A DNA stretch of 64,000 nucleotides, taken from contig JACDGP010000008.1 in NCBI GenBank assembly GCA_013821605.1, positions 1 through 64,000 on the forward strand, written 5' to 3'. A model generated the notes under the pieces. It did no database searches. It was not told the origin of the DNA and saw nothing but the letters and a program-made list of their open reading frames with translations. The position numbers were made by a program, and so were the translations under genes. Numbering within the stretch: the stretch's first letter is position 1; each line of letters starts with the position of its first letter. Of the stretch, positions 53,595 to 62,424 are shown one piece after another. This stretch comes from Herpetosiphonaceae bacterium (GTDB lineage: Bacteria; Chloroflexota; Chloroflexia; Chloroflexales; Kallotenuaceae).

Positions 53595-55031
53595 ATGCCT
53601 GAAGGTCCAACAATCCGTGTAACAGGCGATACATTACGTAGAGTCCTGCAAGACCAACGTATTGAGCACTTTGAAAGTCAGTTCAAAAAGGCTAAGGCCG
53701 AGGACTGGGCAGGGAAAGTGCAAGGACAACTTGTTCGTTGCGTTCGTGTCCACGGCAAAAACCTTTTCTTTGATCTAGAGAATGATTGGACGCTTTATAC
53801 CCATATGTTGATGTGGGGCAGTTGGCATGTCTACGGGAAGACGGAGCCATGGTTGAAGGAAAAACGCAAAGCTCGCATTGTCATCGAGACAGCTACGCAC
53901 GTTGTGGTCTTGTTCTCTGCACCCAAGGCCGATTTGATTCATGCCTCGGCACTAGCTCAACATCAAACGAGTGAACTAGGGCCAGATTTGTTGAAGGACG
54001 ATTGGCAGGAGCGCGACATGCACGAAGCATGGCAACGACTCCATGTGGCCAGCGAAACTCCACTAGGCACGGCGATTATGGATCAGACCATTGTAGCCGG
54101 TATCGGTAACATTCTGAAATCCGAGATTCTCTTCAAAACGCGCTTGCATCCGCTGCGTCACTCTGGTAGCCTAAGTCACGATGAGTTCTTACAACTGATC
54201 GATGTCAGCCGTCGGCTGATGCAGCTCGCCTATACGACCCAGGGTTTCAAAGAAGTCTTCTTGCCCCCTTCATTACAGCAGGCGACCGGCAAGCTTGGTT
54301 ATGTCTATGGGAGGAGTGGGCAGCCTTGTTTCAACTGTGGAACGAGCATTCAAATGGTGCGCCAGGGTCCATTGGAACGCATGACCTTTTTTTGTCCCCA
54401 TTGCCAACCATTTGATCCGGCTAACCCACCACCCTTGAAGGAACTGACTATGCAACCGCTCTATGCAAACAGCGTACATACGCTTGAGGAAGCCCGCGAT
54501 TTCGTTTTAGCAATGGGCATGATTGGCATACTGCAGGACACGAAAGGCAAGTTGCCAACCCTCTGGGATGCAGTGGATTTCCTAGACAAGCAACCGGGCG
54601 AAGGTGGGTGGGGAGAGAAGATGGGTAAGGTGTGGAGTTGGAAGAATGCGCTTCCGGCCACGTATCCCGACGAAATCTTTTATGGCAAGATCAAAGGGGG
54701 ACGAGCCGTCCTAATGAGCATGGAAAAGCTCCGAGCGCTCTACCAGCAATACCATAAGCCCGTAGAACAATGCGGCGCGGTGGCACAGCAGCTTTGGAAA
54801 ATCATTCAGCAAGGCTCCATCATGACTGTTCCATTACGCCAAGTCATAGGTATGACGGATCGCAAAGAGCGAGGGCTCTTTGACCGGGCCTTGCAAGAAC
54901 TCCAGGTTACCTTCAACATTGCCCGCTCCAACCAACCCGACGTCGAAGGTGACATCTGGGTACCGTTTACGAAGCAGTATCCTCAATTTGCGGAACATCT
55001 CGTACATGCCGACCAAACGCCTGCACGTTAA
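53595..55031 (+). CDS. Fpg/Nei DNA glycosylase fused to an AlkZ-related domain
   Basis: The 478-residue product begins MPEGPTI with the catalytic Pro and Glu of the Fpg/Nei family. The H2TH region reads VAGIGNILKSEILF, and a zinc finger C-x2-C...C-x2-C closes the glycosylase (PCFNCG, FFCPHC, about residues 240-270). A second domain of about 180 residues follows (residues 290-470), with LPTLWDAVDFL, GWGEKMGKVWSWKNALPA and GMTDRKERGLFDRALQELQ. This matches AlkZ-related winged-helix proteins. Fusion suggests one enzyme for oxidised bases and bulky or crosslinked lesions. Its 3' end overlaps the convergent ATL gene by 65 bp. Confidence 0.85.
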   Translation: MPEGPTIRVTGDTLRRVLQDQRIEHFESQFKKAKAEDWAGKVQGQLVRCVRVHGKNLFFDLENDWTLYTHMLMWGSWHVYGKTEPWLKEKRKARIVIETATHVVVLFSAPKADLIHASALAQHQTSELGPDLLKDDWQERDMHEAWQRLHVASETPLGTAIMDQTIVAGIGNILKSEILFKTRLHPLRHSGSLSHDEFLQLIDVSRRLMQLAYTTQGFKEVFLPPSLQQATGKLGYVYGRSGQPCFNCGTSIQMVRQGPLERMTFFCPHCQPFDPANPPPLKELTMQPLYANSVHTLEEARDFVLAMGMIGILQDTKGKLPTLWDAVDFLDKQPGEGGWGEKMGKVWSWKNALPATYPDEIFYGKIKGGRAVLMSMEKLRALYQQYHKPVEQCGAVAQQLWKIIQQGSIMTVPLRQVIGMTDRKERGLFDRALQELQVTFNIARSNQPDVEGDIWVPFTKQYPQFAEHLVHADQTPAR

Positions 55032-55305
55032 CTGTCCCGTCAGCATTAAAATGCACACCCTCACCTTGAAGCATGGCTTGCTGTACCATAGCTGCTCCGG
55101 GTATCGGTTGTCCATTATTGGCTACCACACGCCACCAAGGACAGCGGCGCTGCTGATCATTTACTAATGCCACGACCGCAGTCCGAACATCTTTTGCGTG
55201 CCGGGCTGCGCGAAATCCAAGCTTCTCTGCAATATCTGTATAGCTCCAAACTTGCCCAGACGGAATATCCTCAATGATGGCTTGGACTGCATCGATCAAC
55301 TTCAT
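54967..55305 (-). CDS. Alkyltransferase-like (MGMT-fold) protein, second of pair
   Basis: The 112-residue protein has the MGMT DNA-binding pattern (IIEDIPSGQVWSYTDIAEKLGF, CPWWRVVANNGQPIPG). Trp replaces the alkyl-acceptor Cys of true methyltransferases, so it should bind but not repair O6-alkylguanine. The ATG overlaps the stop of the preceding ATL gene by 4 bp. Its last 65 bp lie antisense to the end of the Nei fusion gene. Confidence 0.85.
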   Translation of the reverse strand: MKLIDAVQAIIEDIPSGQVWSYTDIAEKLGFRAARHAKDVRTAVVALVNDQQRRCPWWRVVANNGQPIPGAAMVQQAMLQGEGVHFNADGTVNVQAFGRHVRDVPQIEDTAS

Positions 55306-55625
55306 ATCACTGCTTGAGCCCCGCGACCATCCCATCCAAAACGCTGAAGATCCACGCGACCTTCAGCATTGAAGACAACACCTTCCTCCTCAAGCAATTG
55401 CCGTTGCTCCGGTCCAGCAGTCGAGATACCACCTTTATAGTTGATGACCCGTTGCCATGGTACCGGCTCTTCAGCTGACGTCCGGAGGTAATGTAGTGCA
55501 TACCCGACAACTCGTGCTGGACAGCCGACCAACTGTCCAATCATCCCATAAGTCGCAACTTCGCCGGCAGGAATACAGCGAATCACGGCATAGATGCGAC
55601 TATACAGCAAAGATGGAGCAGCCAT
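55302..55625 (-). CDS. Alkyltransferase-like (MGMT-fold) protein, first of pair
   Basis: The 107-residue ATL protein has YAVIRCIPAGEVATYGMIGQLVG (helix-turn-helix region) and VPWQRVINYKGGIS, where Trp takes the place of the acceptor Cys. ATL proteins flag O6-alkylguanine for nucleotide excision repair. It is translationally coupled to the second ATL gene (ATGA overlap). It lies near the DUF507 and sigma factor genes, and the repair genes face each other. Confidence 0.9.
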   Translation of the reverse strand: MAAPSLLYSRIYAVIRCIPAGEVATYGMIGQLVGCPARVVGYALHYLRTSAEEPVPWQRVINYKGGISTAGPEQRQLLEEEGVVFNAEGRVDLQRFGWDGRGAQAVI

Positions 55626-55642
55626 ATGGAGCTAGGCAAGGC

Positions 55643-55930
55643 CTAAAGCTCAAAGCCTCGCCGCTTCGCGACCTCGTCTTTATGCTTCCGGCGTAAAATA
55701 TCTTGTTCGGTTGCTTTCAGTGTGCGGCTATAGGTACCAATGATACGATCAACTTCGGTATCAATCTCAGCCTCAACCTGCATATCCCTGGCGATCACGT
55801 CATAGACCACCTTGACCCGCTCGGCGCGGGCAGCCGAACCCACCGTCGTATACTTGACCAGTCCTCGCTCTTGCAGATCATCGATCACCTGCTCAGCGAT
55901 TCGCCGAATTTTATCTTCACTCAAGCGCAT
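55643..55930 (-). CDS. DUF507 family protein
   Basis: The 95-residue protein is helical and charged: MRLSEDKIRRIAEQVIDDLQERG, an acidic middle (VEAEIDTEVDRIIGTY), and a basic end (LRRKHKDEVAKRRGFEL). This is the DUF507 pattern, whose function is not established. GGAGAGGAG lies 6 nt before the ATG. It follows the sigma factor gene by 20 bp and is likely co-transcribed with it. Confidence 0.8.
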   Translation of the reverse strand: MRLSEDKIRRIAEQVIDDLQERGLVKYTTVGSAARAERVKVVYDVIARDMQVEAEIDTEVDRIIGTYSRTLKATEQDILRRKHKDEVAKRRGFEL

Positions 55931-55950
55931 GCTGATCTCCTCTCCGATCT

Positions 55951-57024
55951 TTATTCGAGGTAGCCACGCAGTCCTGACCCGGACTCGGAGGTACGCAGAC
56001 GCCGTAGTGCCTCGCCTTCAATCTGGCGTGCCCGCTCGCGAGTAATACCCAGGATTCGACCAACTTCTTCGAGTGTACGACGTTGTCCATCGTGCAAGCC
56101 ATAGCGCAATTCGAGTACCGTGCGTTCGCGATCCGGAAGTTCACTCATCGCCTGAACCAAATCCCGTTCCATCAACGAACGGTTGGCCTGTTCTTCGGGC
56201 GGAGCTATACGATCGTCCTCGATAAAGTCACCGAACTGTGACTCGCCGGACTCACCGACTGGCAGCGACAAGGAGATTGGCTGACGCACAGCTTCAAGCA
56301 TACGCTTGACCTGTTCTTCGGGTAGACCCAGCGCCGTACCGAGTTCAGCATGCGTTGGCTCACGTTGGAGGGCAATTGCCAAGCGCTCGGCCGTACGTCG
56401 CATCTGGCCAAGCGATTCACCAAGATGCACCGGAAGTCGAATCAAACGGCTTTGCTCAGCCAGCGCACGCGTTACTGCTTGCCGGATCCACCAAGTCGCA
56501 TACGTAGAAAAGCGATTACCTTTGCGCCAATCAAACTTTTCGACGGCTCGCATCAGGCCAATGTTACCTTCCTGAATCAAGTCCAGCAAAGGCATACCAC
56601 GACCCATATACTTTTTCGCAACACTAACAACGAGTCGCAGATTTGATTGAATGAGCTTTTGGCGTGCATCATTACCGCGCTCAACTGCCTGCTTTAGCTG
56701 CAGCCGATCGGTAGGCGACAGATCGACCTGAGCATCGGCCAGAGCAGCCCGACCTGCTTTGCCTGCCTCGATCGTTTGGGCAAGGTCAACCTCTTGGGTA
56801 GCGTTAAGGAGCGGCGTTCGCCCGATCTCACGCAAGTACCGGGTAATAGCGTCGGTCGCAGGCACAAGCTCCTGCAACTCATCCAGGTCAATATCTTCAT
56901 CGACTTCGGCTGCCACCCGTTGCAAATCAGCAGGTGATGGTTCGCCCACAGGTTGATCACCCACAAGCGTCTGCTGCGGAACCGGTTGTTCGCCTAAAGG
57001 CGGCGGATTAAGCGTATCTGTCAT
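55951..57024 (-). CDS. RNA polymerase sigma factor, RpoD/SigA type
   Basis: The 357-residue sigma-70 factor has region 1.2 (DAITRYLREIGRTPLLNATQE), region 2 (LVVSVAKKYMGRGMPLLDLIQEG, FSTYATWWIRQAVTRAL), region 3, and region 4 (ELRYGLHDGQRRTLEEVGRILGITRERARQIE). It is shorter than proteobacterial RpoD because region 1.1 and the non-conserved insert are absent, as in many Gram-positive and Chloroflexota-type proteins. It is either the main or a group 2 sigma factor; only one copy is visible. A near-consensus promoter lies upstream. Confidence 0.93.
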   Translation of the reverse strand: MTDTLNPPPLGEQPVPQQTLVGDQPVGEPSPADLQRVAAEVDEDIDLDELQELVPATDAITRYLREIGRTPLLNATQEVDLAQTIEAGKAGRAALADAQVDLSPTDRLQLKQAVERGNDARQKLIQSNLRLVVSVAKKYMGRGMPLLDLIQEGNIGLMRAVEKFDWRKGNRFSTYATWWIRQAVTRALAEQSRLIRLPVHLGESLGQMRRTAERLAIALQREPTHAELGTALGLPEEQVKRMLEAVRQPISLSLPVGESGESQFGDFIEDDRIAPPEEQANRSLMERDLVQAMSELPDRERTVLELRYGLHDGQRRTLEEVGRILGITRERARQIEGEALRRLRTSESGSGLRGYLE

Positions 57025-57134
57025 AATTTCTATATGCTAGTGTCGGTCCGGCTTTGCCGAACACGACCATCATCAGGTATTTTGGTGATGCTGCAAGATA
57101 CAGACCGCCACCCCATACCCCAAAGGGGGAAGCC

Positions 57135-57163
57135 ACTATAAGAGCGGCGGCGACACGTGTCAA
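57135..57163 (-). promoter_or_regulatory. promoter of the sigma factor gene
   Basis: On the minus strand, TTGACA (57163-57158), 17-bp spacer, TATAGT (57140-57135), one mismatch from consensus overall. The 5' UTR would be about 100 nt. The rest of the 302-bp intergenic region holds no gene that I can support. Confidence 0.7.
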
Positions 57164-57326
57164 GCTTGCAGCGGGCTTGTAAAAAGTACTCGTTCTTAAG
57201 TACGTATGGAATGCCGAATCGTATGCACCAATCGAGAGATGATAGGCTGCCGATTCTTGATAGCTGCGCATGAACATGTACAGCCATGGTAGACTCTTCC
57301 TAGCTTATAGCTAAAGGATATATGGC

Positions 57327-58577
57327 ATGCGCCGTTTATTACGTTTATTAATTGCAGTAGTGGCCTTGCTAGCATGGCTGCCGACCTTGGCAAGTGCTCA
57401 AACCCCTCAAGTCCATTGGACCAACTACGACTATCAGATTAACGTCGCGAAGAATGGTGACCTCGAATTCACCGAATCTCAGCGCCTCGTCGTCGATAGC
57501 GGATCAGTTCATAAGGGTAGCTTACACTTCGACACCGGCAACTATGGACGTGTACGCCAGATTCAGGTCGCTGAAGATGGACAGCCGTACCAGCGCGATA
57601 CCACAGGAGCAACTGGCACCTTTAGCGGTGACGATAATGGAACTCGCCTCCAAGTAGATTATTATTTTCGTGATCCGCTTGCTACACAGCACACGATGAC
57701 GATCTCATATATTGTCGGCCAGGCCATTCGGCTGGACCAAGGCCAACCCCTGCTCCAGTTAAAACTATTCTGCCAAGGGAGCAGTTGCCCGGCCACGAAT
57801 GCTGCAAGCGCACAGATTAACTTTGTAGCCCCGATCCAGCCTTCTGAACTACAGACTCAGACATCCGGTTTTAACGTAGAGCAAACATCATCTGGACAAG
57901 GTATTAAACTGGTGCCGACGAGTTCACTCAGCGGTCAGTCATTAGCCGTGAGTATGCGCTTCCCATCGAGTGCCATTCCCGATGCCAATCTGACTAATCA
58001 ACCAGCGTCATCTCAAAGTAATCCCAACATACAACCAGCTGCTCTCCCAAACAGTCCTAACGTCCTTCCAAGCAGCAGAGTTACTAATCTAGCCTTTTCA
58101 CCGGTACTGTGCGTCCTCGTGATCTTTTTCTTGTTCGTTGTGATAAGCATCATGCGTTCGTCAGCACGGACGCGGCGCAGTATGCCGTACAACGGTCCAA
58201 TGATGGAGGGACCGATGATGGGAGGATATCCTCGACGCCGGCGCCGGTGGGGAGGTGGGTTTTTTCCATGGGGTGGGTATGGTGGCTGGGGGGGTGGCTG
58301 GGGTGGCGGTTACGGTACTCCTCCGCCGTTTGGCAATCCACCAAACGATTCTACTCAACCAGTCCAGCCTGACCTTTCAGGTGGAGGTCAAAGCTGGAGC
58401 GATAGTGGTGGTGGCGGGCAGAGTTGGAGCGATAGCAGTAGCGGTGGTGGCTCCAGCTGGAGTGATAGTGGCGGAGGCGGGAGCTTCAATGTTGGCGATA
58501 GTGGTGGCGGTGGCAACTCTGGTGGCGATAGCGGTGGGGGCAGTTTTGGGGGCGACAACGGGAGTAGCTTCAGCTAA
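57327..58577 (+). CDS. DUF2207-like secreted/membrane protein with Gly/Ser-rich tail
   Basis: The 416-residue protein has a signal peptide (residues 1-23, LASAQ), a beta-rich external domain with VHWTNYDYQINVAKNGDLEFTE typical of DUF2207 starts, one membrane helix near 255-273, an Arg-rich stretch (YPRRRRRWGGG), and a Gly/Ser/Asp tail with repeats of GGGxSWSDS. The function of the family is unknown. AAAGGA precedes the ATG. It is divergent from the sigma factor. Confidence 0.75.
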   Translation: MRRLLRLLIAVVALLAWLPTLASAQTPQVHWTNYDYQINVAKNGDLEFTESQRLVVDSGSVHKGSLHFDTGNYGRVRQIQVAEDGQPYQRDTTGATGTFSGDDNGTRLQVDYYFRDPLATQHTMTISYIVGQAIRLDQGQPLLQLKLFCQGSSCPATNAASAQINFVAPIQPSELQTQTSGFNVEQTSSGQGIKLVPTSSLSGQSLAVSMRFPSSAIPDANLTNQPASSQSNPNIQPAALPNSPNVLPSSRVTNLAFSPVLCVLVIFFLFVVISIMRSSARTRRSMPYNGPMMEGPMMGGYPRRRRRWGGGFFPWGGYGGWGGGWGGGYGTPPPFGNPPNDSTQPVQPDLSGGGQSWSDSGGGGQSWSDSSSGGGSSWSDSGGGGSFNVGDSGGGGNSGGDSGGGSFGGDNGSSFS

Positions 58578-58627
58578 AAACTTCTGCTATATTGGCGAAC
58601 CTCACGCCCAACAAAGAGGAGTTGGCC

Positions 58628-58879
58628 ATGAACATCAAGTGCGAAGTGCTGGCGACGGCCAACACGTGCGAGGAACTGCTCGATCCACAAAAACGTAAGG
58701 CCGAAGAGCTTCATTTACTACCACCACAACAAGACCTGCACAACGATTGGGGACCTATTTTTTCCGATAATACCTACGATTTACGGATCGACAAAAAAAT
58801 AGGTATGGAACAATATGAGCTTCATTTGCTCCATAAATTGCAGCCGAGAGGTTTGATCGACCGTCTGCGCCAACGTTAA
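58628..58879 (+). CDS. Small protein of unknown function
   Basis: The 83-residue product is not recognised. It is hydrophilic, contains Cys at residues 5 and 14, and ends in LIDRLRQR. An AGAGGAG site lies 7 nt before the ATG at 58628, so an in-frame upstream start at 58592 is less likely. It is convergent with the HD-domain gene. Confidence 0.5.
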   Translation: MNIKCEVLATANTCEELLDPQKRKAEELHLLPPQQDLHNDWGPIFSDNTYDLRIDKKIGMEQYELHLLHKLQPRGLIDRLRQR

Positions 58880-58919
58880 CCGAAGCAGAAAGCAGGACAG
58901 AGGAACCGTGAGTGAACCG

Positions 58920-59417
58920 CTAGTGTTTGATACGTTTGAGGTGGAGACGCCGTCGCGCAGGAATAAAGAATGGATCACTTGCTCGAAGGTCGCGACGACG
59001 TTGCCAGGTTTGCCCGGTCAACGCTCCCGTAAAGGTAATCGTGAGGTCGGTCAGCGATGCAGCTTTATCGGCCAGCGATACAACCCACGCTTCGCGGGTA
59101 CGGGGTCGGGGGCTAAAAGGATACATGTGCGTTTCGATTGCATGGCACACTGCATATGATTCGCCGTGAGCGGCAGCCCAACGAGCTGCGATTCCCCCGT
59201 GCGTCGTCAGTGTTCCTAAACGCGAGTCGATATCGTGGATCATTGCGGCCCGTACACAGGTCGCAATATCGGCCTTCATCACACGGGCAAGTTTGTACGA
59301 AATTCGAGCCGACCGGAGCAAATGATCGTGCTTGGAGATCGAATGGTGCATGTGGGTTTGCGTTTCTTGTACTTTCGGATCTTCGAGCAGGTCATTGATC
59401 AGTGAACGATCCATCAT
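58920..59417 (-). CDS. HD-domain phosphohydrolase
   Basis: The 165-residue protein has HD-domain metal ligands in HMHHSISKHDHLLRSAR, MIHDIDSRLG and the later HAIETHMYPF and SLADKAASL. The layout resembles small HDIG-type hydrolases acting on nucleotides or phospho-compounds. GGGAGGA is directly upstream of two in-frame ATGs (59417 and 59414). The C-terminal residues are basic (RRRLHLKRIKH). The substrate is unknown. Confidence 0.82.
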   Translation of the reverse strand: MMDRSLINDLLEDPKVQETQTHMHHSISKHDHLLRSARISYKLARVMKADIATCVRAAMIHDIDSRLGTLTTHGGIAARWAAAHGESYAVCHAIETHMYPFSPRPRTREAWVVSLADKAASLTDLTITFTGALTGQTWQRRRDLRASDPFFIPARRRLHLKRIKH

Positions 59418-59617
59418 TCCTCCCGCTGCCACAACGCATAGTGGGCAGTATACCATGGCGACCGTAAAGCATTAGAAGACGAAAGTCCTACATAATTGTC
59501 TGATCCGACCTATGGGCAGTAGCTACGAATAAATGCTTCGCCCACTATCAACGTCCTGGAACCTTTACACCGGTTTAACAATCTAAATACATAGCTCTCA
59601 CAGGGGGCTAGTCAATC

Positions 59618-61360
59618 GTGTACAATTCTCAGTATGAGGCCTTAATGCAAGCTCATCAGTCTGCACTATACTCGCGCTTGCGCCCTTTCGCGCGGCGACT
59701 GCGGCTCCGTGACACCTTTGGCTATGCACAACGCACAGCATGGTTTCCTGGGCTCGGGCTCGTCGCACTCCAAATTACTGGTCATTTGTTACCGATTCCC
59801 CATCTTGACTTGTGGTCTTGGGTGCCGGTAATTGTATGGCTTGGTGGACTCTGCCTGCTGCTGATCACGTGGCACCAACCGCCGCTGGTCACGGCACGAC
59901 GAGTCGACCAGCTGCTTGGCCTTCATGAACGGCTGTCTACAGCTTGGGAGCGTGTTGCCTACCCGTCTACTGATCCGATTGAAGCGCTGCAACGAGCTGA
60001 TGCCGTTACCTTTGCCAGCCGCGCCCGTCCTAGGGATCTTGGCTGGGCCTTTCAGCGTCGCACCAGCGCATGGCTGATCCTGCCACTACTGCTTGGTAGC
60101 ACATTACTTGTGTTACCAAATCCACAACAGCGCGTCCTAGCTCAACAAGCAGCCATTGCTCAAAGCATTGATCAGACAACGAAGGCGATCGAGACACAGC
60201 AACAAGCTCTCCGTGACAACAAAGACCTATCCGCAGCCGAGCGCCAACAGCTGTTAAACGAACTGCAGGCATTACAAAAAGCGTTACAGGCGAACCCAAC
60301 ATCACGCGAAGAAGCGCTTGCGCGGCTTTCCGCAACCGAAGCGTCAGTGCGTTCCCGGCTAGACCCGCAAGCGGATGCACGCCAAGCTGGTATTGAGCAG
60401 CTTGCACACCAGTTGGAGCAAGCCCAGCATCTAACCCAGCCGCAAGCCTCGCAAGCACCTCGGGCAGACCAAGTCTTAGCCCAAGCTGCACAAAATCTTG
60501 ACAAGCTGACACGTTCTCAGCAGCAGGAACTCCGCCAAGCGCTTGAGCAGCAATCAAACGCGAATGCCAACAGCAATCAGCCGTTAGTTCAGCAACTCCA
60601 ACAAGCTGCAGATGCCTTAGCGAAAGGTGACAAGGCGGCAGCCAGTAAGAGTCTACAGCAAGCTAGCCAGACCGCTCAACAGACCAGCCAAGGGCTGGCT
60701 AATAATCAGGCGCAGCAGCAGACACTCAGCAAGTTACAAGAAGGTCGCCAAGCAGTGGCACAAGCGGGGCAGGGTCAACAAGCAGTCCAACAGGGCCAAG
60801 GACAACAAGCGCAACAAGCGCAAAGTCCACAAGGCCAGCAAAGCCAAGCACAAAGCCAACAAGACCAGGGGCAGAACCAGCAAGGGCAAGGGCAACAAGC
60901 GCAACAAGCGCAAAGTCCGCAGGGCCAGGGCCAGCAGAGCCAAGCACAAAGCCAGCAAACGCAGAGCCAAAGTGGTCAGCAAGCCGGACAGGGCGGTGGT
61001 TCGAATGCCAACAGTCTTGGGAACCGGACCAGCAACGCTCGTGGCAACGTCCAGTCGACTGGTGGACCAGGCCAGGGTGCGGGAACCGGTAAAAACAATA
61101 CGATCTACCAGCCCTTTACACCGGGTAAGCAACCAGGAAAACAGGAACAAGCCACAGGCCAACAGGGTAGCAGCGGTCAAACGCAAGTGTCGCCCGGACA
61201 GTATGCGCCCGGACAGAGTAATCAAGTGCTCGTACCATACCAGCAGGTTTATAACGATTACCATAATGCCGCTGAGCAGGCACTTGATAGTTCAGCTATT
61301 CCGCCACACCTCAAAGGCTATGTGCGCGACTACTTTACCCAACTAAACCCAGCGCCATAA
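59618..61360 (+). CDS. Gln-rich membrane protein in a MoxR/DUF58 operon
   Basis: The 580-residue product is not recognised by name. It has three hydrophobic segments (about 45-62, 67-84, 150-168), then a long Gln/Ala-rich, partly coiled-coil stretch (about 180-380) and a low-complexity Gln/Gly/Ser region (380-500). The C terminus has a folded-looking motif QVYNDYHNAAEQALDSSAIPPHLKGYV. GTG start with AGGGGG upstream. It sits 19 bp before the MoxR ATPase gene, so it probably acts in that complex, as BatA/BatB-like or DUF4175-like membrane partners do elsewhere. Confidence 0.65.
   Translation: MYNSQYEALMQAHQSALYSRLRPFARRLRLRDTFGYAQRTAWFPGLGLVALQITGHLLPIPHLDLWSWVPVIVWLGGLCLLLITWHQPPLVTARRVDQLLGLHERLSTAWERVAYPSTDPIEALQRADAVTFASRARPRDLGWAFQRRTSAWLILPLLLGSTLLVLPNPQQRVLAQQAAIAQSIDQTTKAIETQQQALRDNKDLSAAERQQLLNELQALQKALQANPTSREEALARLSATEASVRSRLDPQADARQAGIEQLAHQLEQAQHLTQPQASQAPRADQVLAQAAQNLDKLTRSQQQELRQALEQQSNANANSNQPLVQQLQQAADALAKGDKAAASKSLQQASQTAQQTSQGLANNQAQQQTLSKLQEGRQAVAQAGQGQQAVQQGQGQQAQQAQSPQGQQSQAQSQQDQGQNQQGQGQQAQQAQSPQGQGQQSQAQSQQTQSQSGQQAGQGGGSNANSLGNRTSNARGNVQSTGGPGQGAGTGKNNTIYQPFTPGKQPGKQEQATGQQGSSGQTQVSPGQYAPGQSNQVLVPYQQVYNDYHNAAEQALDSSAIPPHLKGYVRDYFTQLNPAP
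60794..60960 (+). repeat. Imperfect 90-bp tandem repeat coding Gln-rich units
   Basis: Two copies of a unit beginning GQGQQAQQAQSPQGQ start at 60794 and 60884, 90 nt (30 codons) apart. They lie inside the Gln-rich membrane protein gene and mark recent expansion. Confidence 0.6.
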
Positions 61361-61379
61361 CGATTAAGGATCATGATCG

Positions 61380-62381
61380 ATGACTACCGCCTCTCCCACC
61401 ATAACCATCTCACCGGAGCAATTTCGCGCAGCGGCGACCGCAGTGGAAGCCGAAGTTGGCAAAGTGATCGTCGGGCAGCGCGCCCTGATTCGACAAACGC
61501 TGATAACCCTCTTGGCCGGCGGCAACGTCTTATTAGAGGGTGTGCCCGGGCTTGCCAAAACGACCTTGGTGCGCACGCTCGCCGATGTGCTTGATTGCCG
61601 CTTTTCGCGTATCCAGTTTACCCCGGATTTAATGCCGGCCGATGTCGTTGGCACGACGATCATCGCTGAAGACGAGACTGGGCGCAGACAATTCCGTTTC
61701 GAGCCCGGTCCGATCTTCTCGAATCTTGTGCTGGCCGACGAGATTAACCGGGCTACGCCCAAAACACAGTCTGCCCTGCTGGAGGCGATGCAAGAGCGAA
61801 CGGTTTCCGTCGCGAAAACGATCCACCAACTCGATAAACCCTTCTTTGTATTAGCAACCCAAAACCCATTGGAGATGGAAGGTACCTATCCATTACCCGA
61901 GGCACAACTTGACCGCTTCTTTTTTAAGGTCGATGTGCCCTTTCCGCCAGTAGACGACCTGATCGAAATTGCGTTGCGCACAACCGGTATGGAGAATGCC
62001 CGCCCGAACAAAGTGCTTAGCGGCGTTCACTTAGTCGCTATGCAGAGCTTGGCTCGCGAAGTCCCAGTAGCATCACATGTCCTGCGCTTTGCGGCGCGCT
62101 TAATTGCTGCAACTCACCCCGGTACAAAAGAGGCCGCACCGATTACGAAACAGTATGTGCGCTATGGTGCTTCACCCCGCGGCATGCAAGCATTAATCTT
62201 GGCAGGCAAGATCATGGCGCTGCTCGACGGTCGCTATAATGTGGCCTTTACAGATCTGCGGGCCGCTGCCCTGCCAGCTCTGCGCCATCGGGTCATTTTG
62301 AATTTCGAAGCGCAAGCTGAAGGCATTACCGGCGACGACACGATTCGTGGCATCCTGGAAACAGTTCGGGACGAGGCGTGA
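61380..62381 (+). CDS. MoxR-family AAA+ ATPase
   Basis: The 333-residue ATPase has Walker A-like EGVPGLAKTT, Walker B LVLADEINRATPKTQSALLEAMQE, sensor strand FVLATQNPLEMEGTYPLPEAQLDRF, and QYVRYGASPRGMQALI. These are diagnostic of MoxR proteins, chaperone-like ATPases that act with von Willebrand or DUF58 proteins. It lies between the Gln-rich membrane protein and the DUF58 gene, the usual MoxR operon. Confidence 0.95.
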   Translation: MTTASPTITISPEQFRAAATAVEAEVGKVIVGQRALIRQTLITLLAGGNVLLEGVPGLAKTTLVRTLADVLDCRFSRIQFTPDLMPADVVGTTIIAEDETGRRQFRFEPGPIFSNLVLADEINRATPKTQSALLEAMQERTVSVAKTIHQLDKPFFVLATQNPLEMEGTYPLPEAQLDRFFFKVDVPFPPVDDLIEIALRTTGMENARPNKVLSGVHLVAMQSLAREVPVASHVLRFAARLIAATHPGTKEAAPITKQYVRYGASPRGMQALILAGKIMALLDGRYNVAFTDLRAAALPALRHRVILNFEAQAEGITGDDTIRGILETVRDEA

Positions 62382-62424
62382 GAATACCTGTGGGCACTGG
62401 CTCACCCGAAACCGGTATGCGTGC

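Noticed and set aside
57025-57326. Minus-strand frames of 85-89 codons upstream of the sigma factor
   Set aside because: They overlap the near-consensus promoter of the sigma factor gene and show no conserved pattern.
58380-58570. Gly/Ser repeat region as a possible CRISPR or structural DNA repeat
   Set aside because: The repeats keep the reading frame and encode a low-complexity tail of the DUF2207-like protein. There are no equal-length spacers.
60627-61346. Plus-strand frame rich in Lys and Arg inside the Gln-rich gene
   Set aside because: It is a shifted reading of the CAA/CAG repeats. The Gln frame has the membrane helices and fits the operon spacing.
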